Below, one piece after another: positions 1 through 5,207 of a stretch of DNA of 5,207 bases. Source of the DNA: UMGS1696 sp964558485 (lineage in GTDB: Bacteria; Bacillota; Clostridia; Oscillospirales; CAG-272); assembly GCA_964558485.1 (NCBI GenBank), contig CAZLED010000134.1, positions 1 to 5,207 on the forward strand, given 5' to 3'. The number at the start of each line of letters is the position of its first letter. The first letter of the stretch is position 1. The notes under the pieces were generated by a model. That model made no database searches, was not told where the DNA came from, and saw only the letters and a program-made list of their open reading frames with translations. The position numbers were made by a program, and so were the translations under genes.

Positions 1-610
1 TGTGAAGATCGGTATGGAGCTGTACTATGCGGAAGGTCCCGCTATGGTACAGGAGCTGAAGGAGAGAGGGCACAAGATTTTCCTCGACCTGAAGCTCCAC
101 GACATCCCCAACACCGTCAAGCGCAGCATGAGTGTGCTGTCCCGTCTGGGTGTGGACATGACCAACCTCCACGCCGCCGGTACTATCGCCATGATGGAAG
201 CTGCACTGGAAGGCCTGACCAGACCCGATGGCACCAGACCCCTGCTGATCGCCGTGACCCAGCTGACCTCCACCAGTGAAGAAAGAATGAAAAACGAGCT
301 GCTCATCGACCGGCCACTGGACGAAGTGGTCATGCAGTACGCACAGAACGCCAAGACTGCCGGCCTGGATGGCGTGGTGTGCTCTCCTCTGGAAGCCGGC
401 AAGGTACACGACGTGTGCGGCAAGGACTTCTGCACCGTGACCCCCGGCATCCGGTTTGCAGACGGGGACGTAGGCGACCAGGTACGGATCACCACCCCTG
501 CGAGAGCCAAGGAGATCGGCTCTGACTTCATCGTTGTGGGCAGACCCATCACCGCCGCTGCCGACCCGTTGGCTGCATACGAACGCTGCGTAGCCGAATT
601 CGTGGGCTAA
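1..610 (+). CDS. pyrF: Orotidine 5'-phosphate decarboxylase (OMP decarboxylase), 5'-truncated by the window
   Basis: Catalyses the last step of UMP synthesis, OMP to UMP plus CO2, in the cytosol. The reading frame is open from the left edge (first whole codon at base 2) to TAA at 608-610, giving 202 visible residues. Counting from that first codon, the catalytic D-x-K-x-x-D motif is DLKLHD at residues 29-34. The AVTQLTS segment is at 84-90, TPGIR at 147-151, and the phosphate-binding VVGRPIT at 178-184. The fragment opens with VKIGMEL, which in the Bacillus-type (group 1, about 240 aa) enzyme lies some 30 residues after the start, and that lysine is an active-site residue. The GTG at base 2 is therefore an internal valine codon, and the true start lies outside the window. 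First visible gene of the pyrF-pyrE-pyrB-pyrI run. The identification is secure. Confidence 0.96.
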   Translation, partial: VKIGMELYYAEGPAMVQELKERGHKIFLDLKLHDIPNTVKRSMSVLSRLGVDMTNLHAAGTIAMMEAALEGLTRPDGTRPLLIAVTQLTSTSEERMKNELLIDRPLDEVVMQYAQNAKTAGLDGVVCSPLEAGKVHDVCGKDFCTVTPGIRFADGDVGDQVRITTPARAKEIGSDFIVVGRPITAAADPLAAYERCVAEFVG

Positions 611-622
611 GAAATACCGATT

Positions 623-719
623 CCACAAAGCTGTGGGAAACGGAACATTGCCGTGCCCACAAAGCTATGGGGAAACCGTGCATTGCCACAAGACTGTAGG
701 GAACGGTCTTGACCGTTCC
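623..719 (+). repeat. Three diverged tandem copies of a ~30-base intergenic repeat (REP-like cluster)
   Basis: Most of the 156-base pyrF-pyrE gap is made of three related units starting at 623, 657 and 686, each opening with CCACAA. Units 1 (623-652) and 2 (657-687) agree at about 26 of 31 aligned positions and both end in CATTGCC. Unit 3 (686-719) shares the CCACAA..CTGT..GGGAACGG part, then ends in a perfect hairpin. In unit 1 the opening bases can fold on themselves (CCACA-AAGC-TGTGG, 623-636). The same small dyad carries one mismatch in units 2 and 3. No credible promoter or coding sequence was found here. The tandem, diverging copies resemble short interspersed intergenic repeats that have decayed after local duplication. 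Whether the unit occurs elsewhere in the genome cannot be seen from this window. Confidence 0.7.
696..719 (+). repeat. REP-like element: GTAG followed by a perfect 9-bp hairpin
   Basis: Bases 696-699 are GTAG, and 700-719 form a perfect inverted repeat: GGAACGGTC, TT, GACCGTTCC. In RNA this can be read as an 8-bp stem closed by a CUUG tetraloop, whose outer C and G pair, so the stem is very stable. A GTAG (or GGAG) tetranucleotide at the foot of a stem-loop is the hallmark of REP sequences mobilised by REP-associated tyrosine (Y1) transposases in other bacteria. No transposase gene is in the window. No T-run follows the hairpin (the next bases are ATGGATCTATC), so it is not a standard intrinsic terminator, and transcription should continue into pyrE. 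Confidence 0.6.
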
Positions 720-766
720 ATGGATCTATCAAAATTTCATGGATTCAACAAAGGAGTACACACAAA

Positions 767-1423
767 ATGGAAGCATATAAGAGAGAATTTATCCAGTTTC
801 TGGAAAACGCAGGGGTGCTGAAGTTCGGCGATTTCACAGCCAAGAGCGGCCGCAAGATCCCCTATTTCATCAACGCCGGTGACATCAAGACCGGGGAACA
901 GATCGCAAAGTTAGGGCAGTTCTACGCCAGAAGCTATCTGGAAAAGGTCGGCAACAAGCGCACTGTGCTGTACGGACCGGCATACAAGGGCATCTCTATC
1001 GCCGTGTCCACCGCCATTGCCCTGTCTGCCCACGGTTTGGACGTGCCCTATTTCTTCAACCGGAAGGAAGTCAAGGACCACGGCGAAGGCGGCATTTTCG
1101 TCGGCTACACGCCCAAGGCCGGCGAAGAAGTGGTCATCACCGAGGACGTGATCACTGCCGGTACCGCCATCCGGGAAAGCATGGAGATCCTGTCTTCTCT
1201 GCAGGACGTGAAGGTATCTGCCGTGTTCGTCATGGTGGACCGGTGCGAAAAGGGCAAGGGCGAAAAGTCCGCTATGGCTGAGGTCGGCGAAGAATTCGGT
1301 CTGCCGGTATATTCTGTGGTCAACGTATACGACATCATCGAATATCTGGAAGAAGACGAAAAGAACCGGGAAAATGTAGAACGGATCAAAAACTATCTGG
1401 CTGTGAATGGAGCAAAAGCATGA
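767..1423 (+). CDS. pyrE: Orotate phosphoribosyltransferase
   Basis: Transfers the phosphoribosyl group of PRPP to orotate, giving OMP and pyrophosphate; it supplies PyrF. The protein has 218 residues, close to the family's usual 210-220. It follows the Escherichia coli-type sequence pattern almost throughout: KSGRKIPYF at 26-34, the GPAYKGI segment at 70-76, the flexible catalytic loop NRKEVKDHGEGG at 98-109, and the PRPP-binding motif VVITEDVITAGTA at 122-134 (V-V-x-x-E-D-V-x-T-A-G-T). The start is fixed by a strong ribosome binding site, AAAGGAG at 750-756, ten bases before ATG 767, and by an N-terminus (MEAYKREFIQF) that lines up with the family. It overlaps pyrB by four bases (ATGA, 1420-1423). 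Nothing is missing from the active site. Confidence 0.97.
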   Translation: MEAYKREFIQFLENAGVLKFGDFTAKSGRKIPYFINAGDIKTGEQIAKLGQFYARSYLEKVGNKRTVLYGPAYKGISIAVSTAIALSAHGLDVPYFFNRKEVKDHGEGGIFVGYTPKAGEEVVITEDVITAGTAIRESMEILSSLQDVKVSAVFVMVDRCEKGKGEKSAMAEVGEEFGLPVYSVVNVYDIIEYLEEDEKNRENVERIKNYLAVNGAKA

Positions 1424-2370
1424 GAAGTCTGATCGATATTCTGGAGCTGTCGGTGGAGGAGCTGGAAGGGCTCATGGATACCGCCGACGACATTATGGCC
1501 CATCCGGACAAATACAGCGAGGTCTGCCACGGCAAGAAGCTGGCGACACTGTTTTTCGAGCCCTCTACCCGGACACGCCTGAGCTTTGAAGCGGCGATGT
1601 ACGAGCTGGGCGGCAATGTGCTGGGATTCTCCGAAGCGGCCAGCAGCTCGGCCTCCAAAGGGGAAAGCGTGGCTGATACCGCCAAGGTGGTCAGCTGCTA
1701 TGCGGACATCATCGCCATGCGGCATCCCAAGGAAGGCGCACCCTATGTGGCATCCATCAATGCTTCTGTGCCGGTGATCAACGCCGGAGACGGTGGCCAC
1801 AACCATCCTACCCAGACCCTGGCCGACCTGGAGACCATCCGGCATGAGCTGGGCAGACTGTCCGACATGACCGTTGGTTTCTGCGGAGACCTGAAGTTTG
1901 GGCGCACCGTCCATTCGCTGATTGCTGCCCTGTCCCGGTATACGGGGATCAAGTTCGTGCTGATCTCTCCGGTGGAGCTGCGGTTGCCCGACTATGTACG
2001 CCGGGACATCCTGGTGACCAACCGGGTGCCGTACATGGAGACCACCGATCTGGAAGCCGTGCTGCCGGAACTGGATGTGCTGTACATGACCCGTATCCAG
2101 AAGGAGCGGTTCTTCAATGAAGAAGAATACCTGCGGCTGAAGGACAGCTACATCCTGACCGCCGACAAGATGAAGCTGGCGAAGGAAAAAATGGCAGTGC
2201 TGCATCCGCTGCCCAGAGTGAATGAAATTTCCGTAGCCGTGGACAAGGATCCCAGAGCCGCTTATTTCCGGCAGGTGCTGTACGCCAAGTATATGCGGAT
2301 GGCACTGATCATGAAGCTTTTGAACATTGCTGTGGAGATCGATGCGGCAGAAGCAGAGGAGGAAGCGTGA
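1420..2370 (+). CDS. pyrB: Aspartate carbamoyltransferase, catalytic subunit
   Basis: Condenses carbamoyl phosphate with aspartate to carbamoyl-aspartate, the committed step of pyrimidine synthesis. It has 316 residues, against 311 for the E. coli enzyme. The carbamoyl-phosphate domain has STRTR at 49-53, the mobile loop SSSASKGES at 75-83 (Lys80), R101 in MRHP, and HPTQ at 129-132. The aspartate domain has GRTVHS from 161 (Arg162), TRIQKER at 224-230 (Arg225, Gln227) and HPLPR at 262-266. These match the E. coli substrate-binding residues one for one. A ribosome binding site, TGGAG at 1408-1412, lies inside the end of pyrE, seven bases before ATG 1420. The C-terminus ends in an acidic tail (EIDAAEAEEEA). 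The pyrI gene directly behind indicates the PyrB6-PyrI6 type of holoenzyme. Confidence 0.97.
   Translation: MRSLIDILELSVEELEGLMDTADDIMAHPDKYSEVCHGKKLATLFFEPSTRTRLSFEAAMYELGGNVLGFSEAASSSASKGESVADTAKVVSCYADIIAMRHPKEGAPYVASINASVPVINAGDGGHNHPTQTLADLETIRHELGRLSDMTVGFCGDLKFGRTVHSLIAALSRYTGIKFVLISPVELRLPDYVRRDILVTNRVPYMETTDLEAVLPELDVLYMTRIQKERFFNEEEYLRLKDSYILTADKMKLAKEKMAVLHPLPRVNEISVAVDKDPRAAYFRQVLYAKYMRMALIMKLLNIAVEIDAAEAEEEA
2357..2362 (+). promoter_or_regulatory. Ribosome binding site of pyrI, inside the pyrB 3' end
   Basis: AGGAGG, a perfect Shine-Dalgarno core, lies in the codons for the acidic tail of PyrB. It is seven bases from ATG 2370 but only four from the in-frame GTG 2367. The spacing decides for the ATG as the pyrI start and explains how pyrI can be translated strongly although it overlaps the pyrB stop codon (TGATG). 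Confidence 0.75.
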
Positions 2371-2798
2371 TGAAGATCGATTCTATCAAGGACGGTATCG
2401 TACTGGACCATATCAAGGCCGGTCGTGCCATGCGTGTGTACCAGCTGCTGCACCTGGAAGACTTAGACTGCTCTGTGGCGATCCTGAAAAACGTGCCCTC
2501 TGCCAAGATGGGGAAGAAGGACATCATCAAGATCGGTGACGCCAACGTGGATATCGATCTGGACGTGATCGGCTACGTGGACCCGGAGGTCACGGTGAAC
2601 GTGATCCGCAATGGTGCCTGCGTGGAAAAGAAGCACGTGGAGCTGCCGGAAGAACTGGTGAACGTGATCCACTGCAAGAACCCTCGCTGCATCACCACCA
2701 CCGAACAGGAGCTGCCTCAGGTGTTCCGTCTGGCAGACCGCCACGATGGTGTGTACCGCTGCATCTACTGCGACACCAAGGCATCCAGACACAACTAA
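2370..2798 (+). CDS. pyrI: Aspartate carbamoyltransferase, regulatory subunit
   Basis: Non-catalytic, zinc-binding partner of PyrB; in the family it assembles catalytic trimers into the holoenzyme and binds the allosteric nucleotides CTP and ATP. It has 142 residues, somewhat shorter than E. coli PyrI (153), the usual clostridial size. The N-terminal nucleotide domain carries the family segments GIVLDHIKAG (9-18) and MGKKDIIKI (47-55), with further lysines at 87-88 near the position of the E. coli CTP-binding Lys94. The C-terminal zinc domain is intact: Cys102-x4-Cys107, 23 residues, Cys131-x2-Cys134, the same spacing as in E. coli. ATG 2370 is chosen over GTG 2367 on ribosome-binding-site spacing. 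Last gene of the operon. Which nucleotides actually regulate it cannot be read from the sequence. Confidence 0.96.
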   Translation: MKIDSIKDGIVLDHIKAGRAMRVYQLLHLEDLDCSVAILKNVPSAKMGKKDIIKIGDANVDIDLDVIGYVDPEVTVNVIRNGACVEKKHVELPEELVNVIHCKNPRCITTTEQELPQVFRLADRHDGVYRCIYCDTKASRHN

Positions 2799-2815
2799 AA
2801 ATATTCACAAAGACA

Positions 2816-2852
2816 AAAGACACCTGTATCCATACCGGATGTGGGTGTCTTT
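2816..2852 (+). terminator. Rho-independent terminator of the pyr operon, probably bidirectional
   Basis: AAAGACACC (2816-2824) pairs with GGTGTCTTT (2844-2852), and ATCC (2828-2831) with GGAT (2837-2840), around a five-base loop. Between the two helices TGT (2825-2827) faces GTG (2841-2843). In + strand RNA these are three G-U wobbles, so the stem is a continuous 16 bp. It begins 17 bases after the pyrI stop and runs into a U-rich stretch (TCTTTCTTGT). On the - strand the outer stem is followed by TTTTGTCTTTG, so it can also end the convergent lplA transcript. There the three wobbles become A-C mismatches, making the inner part weaker. Confidence 0.85.
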
Positions 2853-2858
2853 CTTGTA

Positions 2859-3830
2859 TCACAGATTTTGTGTCAGCAGAAACTGGGCAACGTCCCGGAT
2901 GTGTTCGCTCTCCGAATCGATCAAGGCCTCATGCAGGGAAGCGCTGGCAAATCGACAGCCCTGGAGCCGGGTCTGCAGTTCGTCGGACAGCGTGGTGTCG
3001 ATGGCGTCGGTGTACACCTGTGCCTGTTCCACGGTGGCATTTTTCAGCGACAACAGCAGCTGTACGCCACCCCAGGGGAACCGTTCGGTCAGCTCCACAT
3101 CAAAGGGCATGGTGTTCCCCATTTTCCATTCCCAGGAGTTTTGCTTTTCCACGTAGGCCTGCACACCGACCAGATCCTCGTCTGTCAAAATGTAGTCCTC
3201 CACCGGGCCGTACAGGTTGGTGTAGGCCTCTCGAATGGCGGCAAGCATGGCGTCTGTGGTGACATCCGGCGTGAATTCGGACAGGTTGCAGACTCTGGCC
3301 CGTACGGATTCGATGCCCTTGGAGCGGATCTTTTTGGGGTCCACGTGGAGATAGTTTTGCAGCTTGCCCAGATCGGCGTGCAGCAGCAGGGTGCCGTGGT
3401 GCTGGCGAATGTGGTTCCGGGCGCAGAAAGCATTGCCGGAGAATTTTTTGCCGTCCGCCAACAGATCGTTCCGACCGGAGAAGGCACAGGGAATGCCGAA
3501 GGAGGACACAGCATTCAAAATGAGCCGGAGCTGCTTGTCCAGATCGTAGCGGCTGTCCCCGGCGATGAAGGAGAAGTTCAGGTTGCCCAGATCGTGGTAG
3601 ACTGCACCGCCGCCGGTGATCCGCCGCACCAGCTGGACATGGTCACGATCCATGGCGGTCAGGTCGCATTCCTTCCAGGGATTCTGGTTGCGGCCAATGA
3701 TGACGGCGTTTTCGTTGATGTAGAAGTAGAGCAGCATATCGTCCGGCTGCATATGGTCCAGAAACCATTCGTCCAGCGCCAGATTCTGCCAGCCATCGTG
3801 GGAGTGGGAAATATACCAATAATTTTTCAT
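2859..3830 (-). CDS. lplA: Lipoate-protein ligase A
   Basis: Activates free lipoate with ATP and attaches it to the lipoyl lysine of carrier domains, such as 2-oxoacid dehydrogenase E2 or the glycine-cleavage H protein. It has 323 residues, near the E. coli length (338). The N-terminal ligase domain has the signature RRITGGGAVYHDLGN at 69-83 (R-R-x-x-G-G-G-A-V-x-H-D) and KKFSGNAF at 128-135, where Lys129 matches the substrate-binding lysine of the family K-x-x-G-S-A motif. The C-terminal accessory domain is recognisable from NSWEWKMG at 231-238. ATG 3830 is chosen because MKNYWYISHSHDGWQNLALDE aligns with the family N-terminus and AAGGAA lies just upstream. An in-frame TTG at 3881 would add 17 unsupported residues. 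It has its own promoter and converges on pyrI across a shared terminator. No lipoylated substrate gene is in the window. Confidence 0.94.
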   Translation of the reverse strand: MKNYWYISHSHDGWQNLALDEWFLDHMQPDDMLLYFYINENAVIIGRNQNPWKECDLTAMDRDHVQLVRRITGGGAVYHDLGNLNFSFIAGDSRYDLDKQLRLILNAVSSFGIPCAFSGRNDLLADGKKFSGNAFCARNHIRQHHGTLLLHADLGKLQNYLHVDPKKIRSKGIESVRARVCNLSEFTPDVTTDAMLAAIREAYTNLYGPVEDYILTDEDLVGVQAYVEKQNSWEWKMGNTMPFDVELTERFPWGGVQLLLSLKNATVEQAQVYTDAIDTTLSDELQTRLQGCRFASASLHEALIDSESEHIRDVAQFLLTQNL

Positions 3831-3835
3831 AGGTG

Positions 3836-3841
3836 TTCCTT
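3836..3841 (-). promoter_or_regulatory. Ribosome binding site of lplA
   Basis: Read on the - strand, AAGGAA precedes ATG 3830 by five bases. It decides for this start rather than the in-frame TTG at 3881. Its first two bases lie in the 3' arm of a small inverted repeat (TTGGT-GT-ACCAA, 3840-3851), which could partly occlude it. Confidence 0.65.
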
Positions 3842-3865
3842 GGTGTACCAATATCAGATTCGTGT

Positions 3866-3892
3866 GGGATACTATCCTCAAATAGTGTTCCC
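3866..3892 (-). other. Possible hairpin in the lplA 5' untranslated leader
   Basis: In - strand RNA, ACTAT (3886-3882) pairs with ATAGT (3875-3871) around a six-base TTGAGG loop. The stem is extended by GGGA/TCCC (3892-3889 with 3869-3866) across a small asymmetric internal loop. It would form about 8 bases after the transcription start expected from the promoter. The stem is short and no known riboswitch or protein-binding consensus is recognised. It could just as well be chance or a 5'-end stabiliser. Confidence 0.3.
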
Positions 3893-3906
3893 CATGGTTC
3901 AGATGT

Positions 3907-3936
3907 ATTATACACCATGTTGGTAGGAAATGTCAA
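3907..3936 (-). promoter_or_regulatory. Sigma-A (sigma-70 type) promoter of lplA
   Basis: On the - strand, TTGACA (3936-3931) and TATAAT (3912-3907) are both perfect consensus hexamers, separated by 18 bases. The expected start of transcription is near 3900, leaving a leader of about 70 bases before ATG 3830. Its place in the comEC-lplA gap shows that lplA can be transcribed independently of comEC. Confidence 0.85.
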
Positions 3937-3999
3937 GAGGAAATTTGGCAGGTGTTGCAGCCAAGAAAACCGGACATTCGTATAGGCAGTGCGATCCGC

Positions 4000-5207
4000 C
4001 TATTCTCCGGCAAACTGCAGCTGAAACGACGCACAATCCACATACTCCCGTTTTGCCGCCGGTTCGACACCTACACAATATGCCTGTGCGCCGCCGTTCC
4101 ATACGACAAGGGCCGGTGGGTCGGCAAAGTGCAGTGTGAATTCCTTTTTGTGCACCGGACTGTGGGCGCCAAAGATCCCCACGGTGCAGTGTTCCATCCA
4201 GTCCACGATCACCGCATCCGTCTGTCCATAGGAGCAGGACGTGTACACCACCGATTCGTCTCCGCAGGTCAGCTGCAGTCCGGTGATGGGATGAGACGAG
4301 CGCTTCAGCCAGGTCCGTGGGCCTACGGAGAGGGTCACGTTTCCGAAGGTGGTGTGGGTGTCAAAGGTCTCCACGGGTATGCGATGCTCCTTGGCGATCT
4401 GACATAGGGCCCCATAGATGCCTTCCTCCGTTTCGTTCATGGGCGTGGGCAGATACAGCTTCCGCAGGATCCAGTTGTCGGCCAGCGAGACCAGCGTGCT
4501 CAGGTGCCGGTTGTGATAATGGGTCAGCAGATAGCCGTCCAGCTCCGTGGCGTAGTGCTCCTTTGCGTGGTTCAGCAGCATATTGGTGTAGTTTTTGGAG
4601 CCATCGGAGATATCGATGAGCATGGTCTTGCCGTCGGACTGGAGCACGAAGCCGTCACGCAGCTTGTAATTTTGATACACAAGTGTAGAATAATTGGCGT
4701 GGACGGCATCGGTGACCCAGATACAGCCGACCATCAAACACAGCAGCAGCACCGCACGACCGACACCACGCAGCTTGTGCTTCACGTAGGGCAGACAGAA
4801 CACCGCCAGCACAGACGGCACCAGAAAGAAGGGCACAAAGGGATACCGCAGCGATACCACGATGTGGGGGATCTGCGACACAGCGGCAGCCGGGATCGTA
4901 AGCAGTTCGGAAAAGGCAGACAGCACCGGTGCCAGGATCGGCAGACCAAAAGGATAGGTCAACAGATAGAGCACGGACAAAAACAGCAGCACGCCGGTGG
5001 CCGGAATGTACAGCAGATTGACGGGCAGCGACGCCAGGGAAAGGTCTCCGAAATACAGCCAGGAGGTGGGCAGGGTCAGGCAGGTGATGATCAGATTGGC
5101 AAGCAGCATGGAGATGGCCTTTTTCGCCACATACCGGGGACAGAGCAGCCGTCGCCAGCCTTTGGGAAACCGGATCCGTTCACCGTTTTTCGTGACCAAA
5201 AATTGCC
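4000..5207 (-). CDS. comEC: ComEC/Rec2-like DNA uptake channel protein, C-terminal part, with a degenerate metallo-beta-lactamase-fold domain
   Basis: ComEC forms the inner-membrane channel through which single-stranded DNA enters during natural transformation. The frame is open from the right edge to TAG at 4002-4000, with about 400 residues visible; the N-terminal part lies outside the window. Numbering from the codon at 5199, residues 28-139 contain several hydrophobic segments. They include the family-like stretch LLANLIITCLTLPTSWLYF (32-50) followed by LSLASLPVNLLYIP (53-66). One more membrane helix is at 148-163. Residues from about 170 correspond to the metallo-beta-lactamase-like domain, with MLIDISDG at 193-200 and THYHNRH at 226-232. 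The expected VGQGD, HxHxDH, GD and GHHG motifs are altered or absent, so nuclease activity is doubtful. The TTG at 5199 is not a start, because the frame continues upstream. Membrane and family identity are good; function in uptake is inferred. Confidence 0.8.
   Translation of the reverse strand, partial: QFLVTKNGERIRFPKGWRRLLCPRYVAKKAISMLLANLIITCLTLPTSWLYFGDLSLASLPVNLLYIPATGVLLFLSVLYLLTYPFGLPILAPVLSAFSELLTIPAAAVSQIPHIVVSLRYPFVPFFLVPSVLAVFCLPYVKHKLRGVGRAVLLLCLMVGCIWVTDAVHANYSTLVYQNYKLRDGFVLQSDGKTMLIDISDGSKNYTNMLLNHAKEHYATELDGYLLTHYHNRHLSTLVSLADNWILRKLYLPTPMNETEEGIYGALCQIAKEHRIPVETFDTHTTFGNVTLSVGPRTWLKRSSHPITGLQLTCGDESVVYTSCSYGQTDAVIVDWMEHCTVGIFGAHSPVHKKEFTLHFADPPALVVWNGGAQAYCVGVEPAAKREYVDCASFQLQFAGE

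Noticed and set aside
709..737. Possible promoter for pyrE using TTGACC at 709-714
   Set aside because: The TTGACC is the 3' arm of the palindrome, and at 17 bases distance the -10 position reads AAATTT. TATCAA at 727 is only 12 bases away.
719..744. Direct repeat CATGGAT at 719-725 and 738-744
   Set aside because: Seven bases, with neither copy bracketing the repeat cluster, so it does not look like a target-site duplication; chance is sufficient.
633..821. Small + strand open frame across the pyrF-pyrE gap
   Set aside because: Its residues just translate the tandem DNA repeats (MGNG..., TVGNG...), there is no ribosome binding site, and it runs out of frame into pyrE.
1393..2205. Long - strand open frame (270 codons) opposite pyrB
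   Set aside because: Low-complexity His/Gln/Gly-rich product typical of an antisense shadow; PyrB on the other strand has every catalytic motif.
3831..3881. Seventeen-residue N-terminal extension of LplA from the in-frame TTG at 3881
   Set aside because: The ATG at 3830 has a well-placed ribosome binding site and matches the family N-terminus; the extension overlaps leader hairpins and has no such support.
2841..3926. Long + strand open frame (361 codons) covering the whole of lplA
   Set aside because: It lies antisense to a clearly recognisable LplA, has no convincing ribosome binding site, starts inside the terminator hairpin, and its product shows no family motif. It is a shadow of GC-rich codon use.
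3983..4002. Inverted repeat TAGGC/GCCTA at the comEC stop codon as a terminator
   Set aside because: Only five base pairs, a ten-base loop and no T-run in the direction of comEC transcription; read-through into lplA remains possible.

Overview
The window looks like a chromosomal segment from a low-GC-phylum (Firmicutes) anaerobe of class Clostridia, probably of the Oscillospiraceae/Ruminococcaceae type. This rests on moderately GC-rich coding DNA, strong AGGAGG-type ribosome binding sites, a separate PyrI regulatory subunit beside PyrB, and a ComEC-type protein. The assignment is an inference from gene content and style, not from a marker gene.

Left part, + strand (1-2798): the end of a de novo pyrimidine operon in the order pyrF (5' end cut by the window) - pyrE - pyrB - pyrI. 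PyrB and PyrI form aspartate transcarbamoylase, which makes carbamoyl-aspartate. PyrE converts orotate to OMP and PyrF converts OMP to UMP. pyrE/pyrB overlap by 4 bases (ATGA) and pyrB/pyrI by 1 base (TGATG), so these three are tightly coupled. pyrF and pyrE are instead separated by 156 bases. That gap holds three diverged copies of a ~30-base repeat, and the last copy carries a GTAG tetranucleotide directly followed by a perfect 9-bp hairpin, the layout of a REP element. The operon ends in a hairpin terminator at 2816-2852.

Right part, - strand (2859-5207): lplA, a two-domain lipoate-protein ligase that converges on pyrI, has its own near-perfect sigma-A promoter (TTGACA, 18-base spacer, TATAAT). 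Upstream of it is the C-terminal part of a ComEC/Rec2-like DNA uptake channel, cut by the right window edge. Its metallo-beta-lactamase-fold domain has lost most of the expected metal-binding residues.

Most of the window is ordinary housekeeping DNA. I do not see a new multi-gene system. The two items most worth following are the REP-like repeat cluster inside the pyr operon and the degenerate nuclease-like domain of the ComEC homologue.
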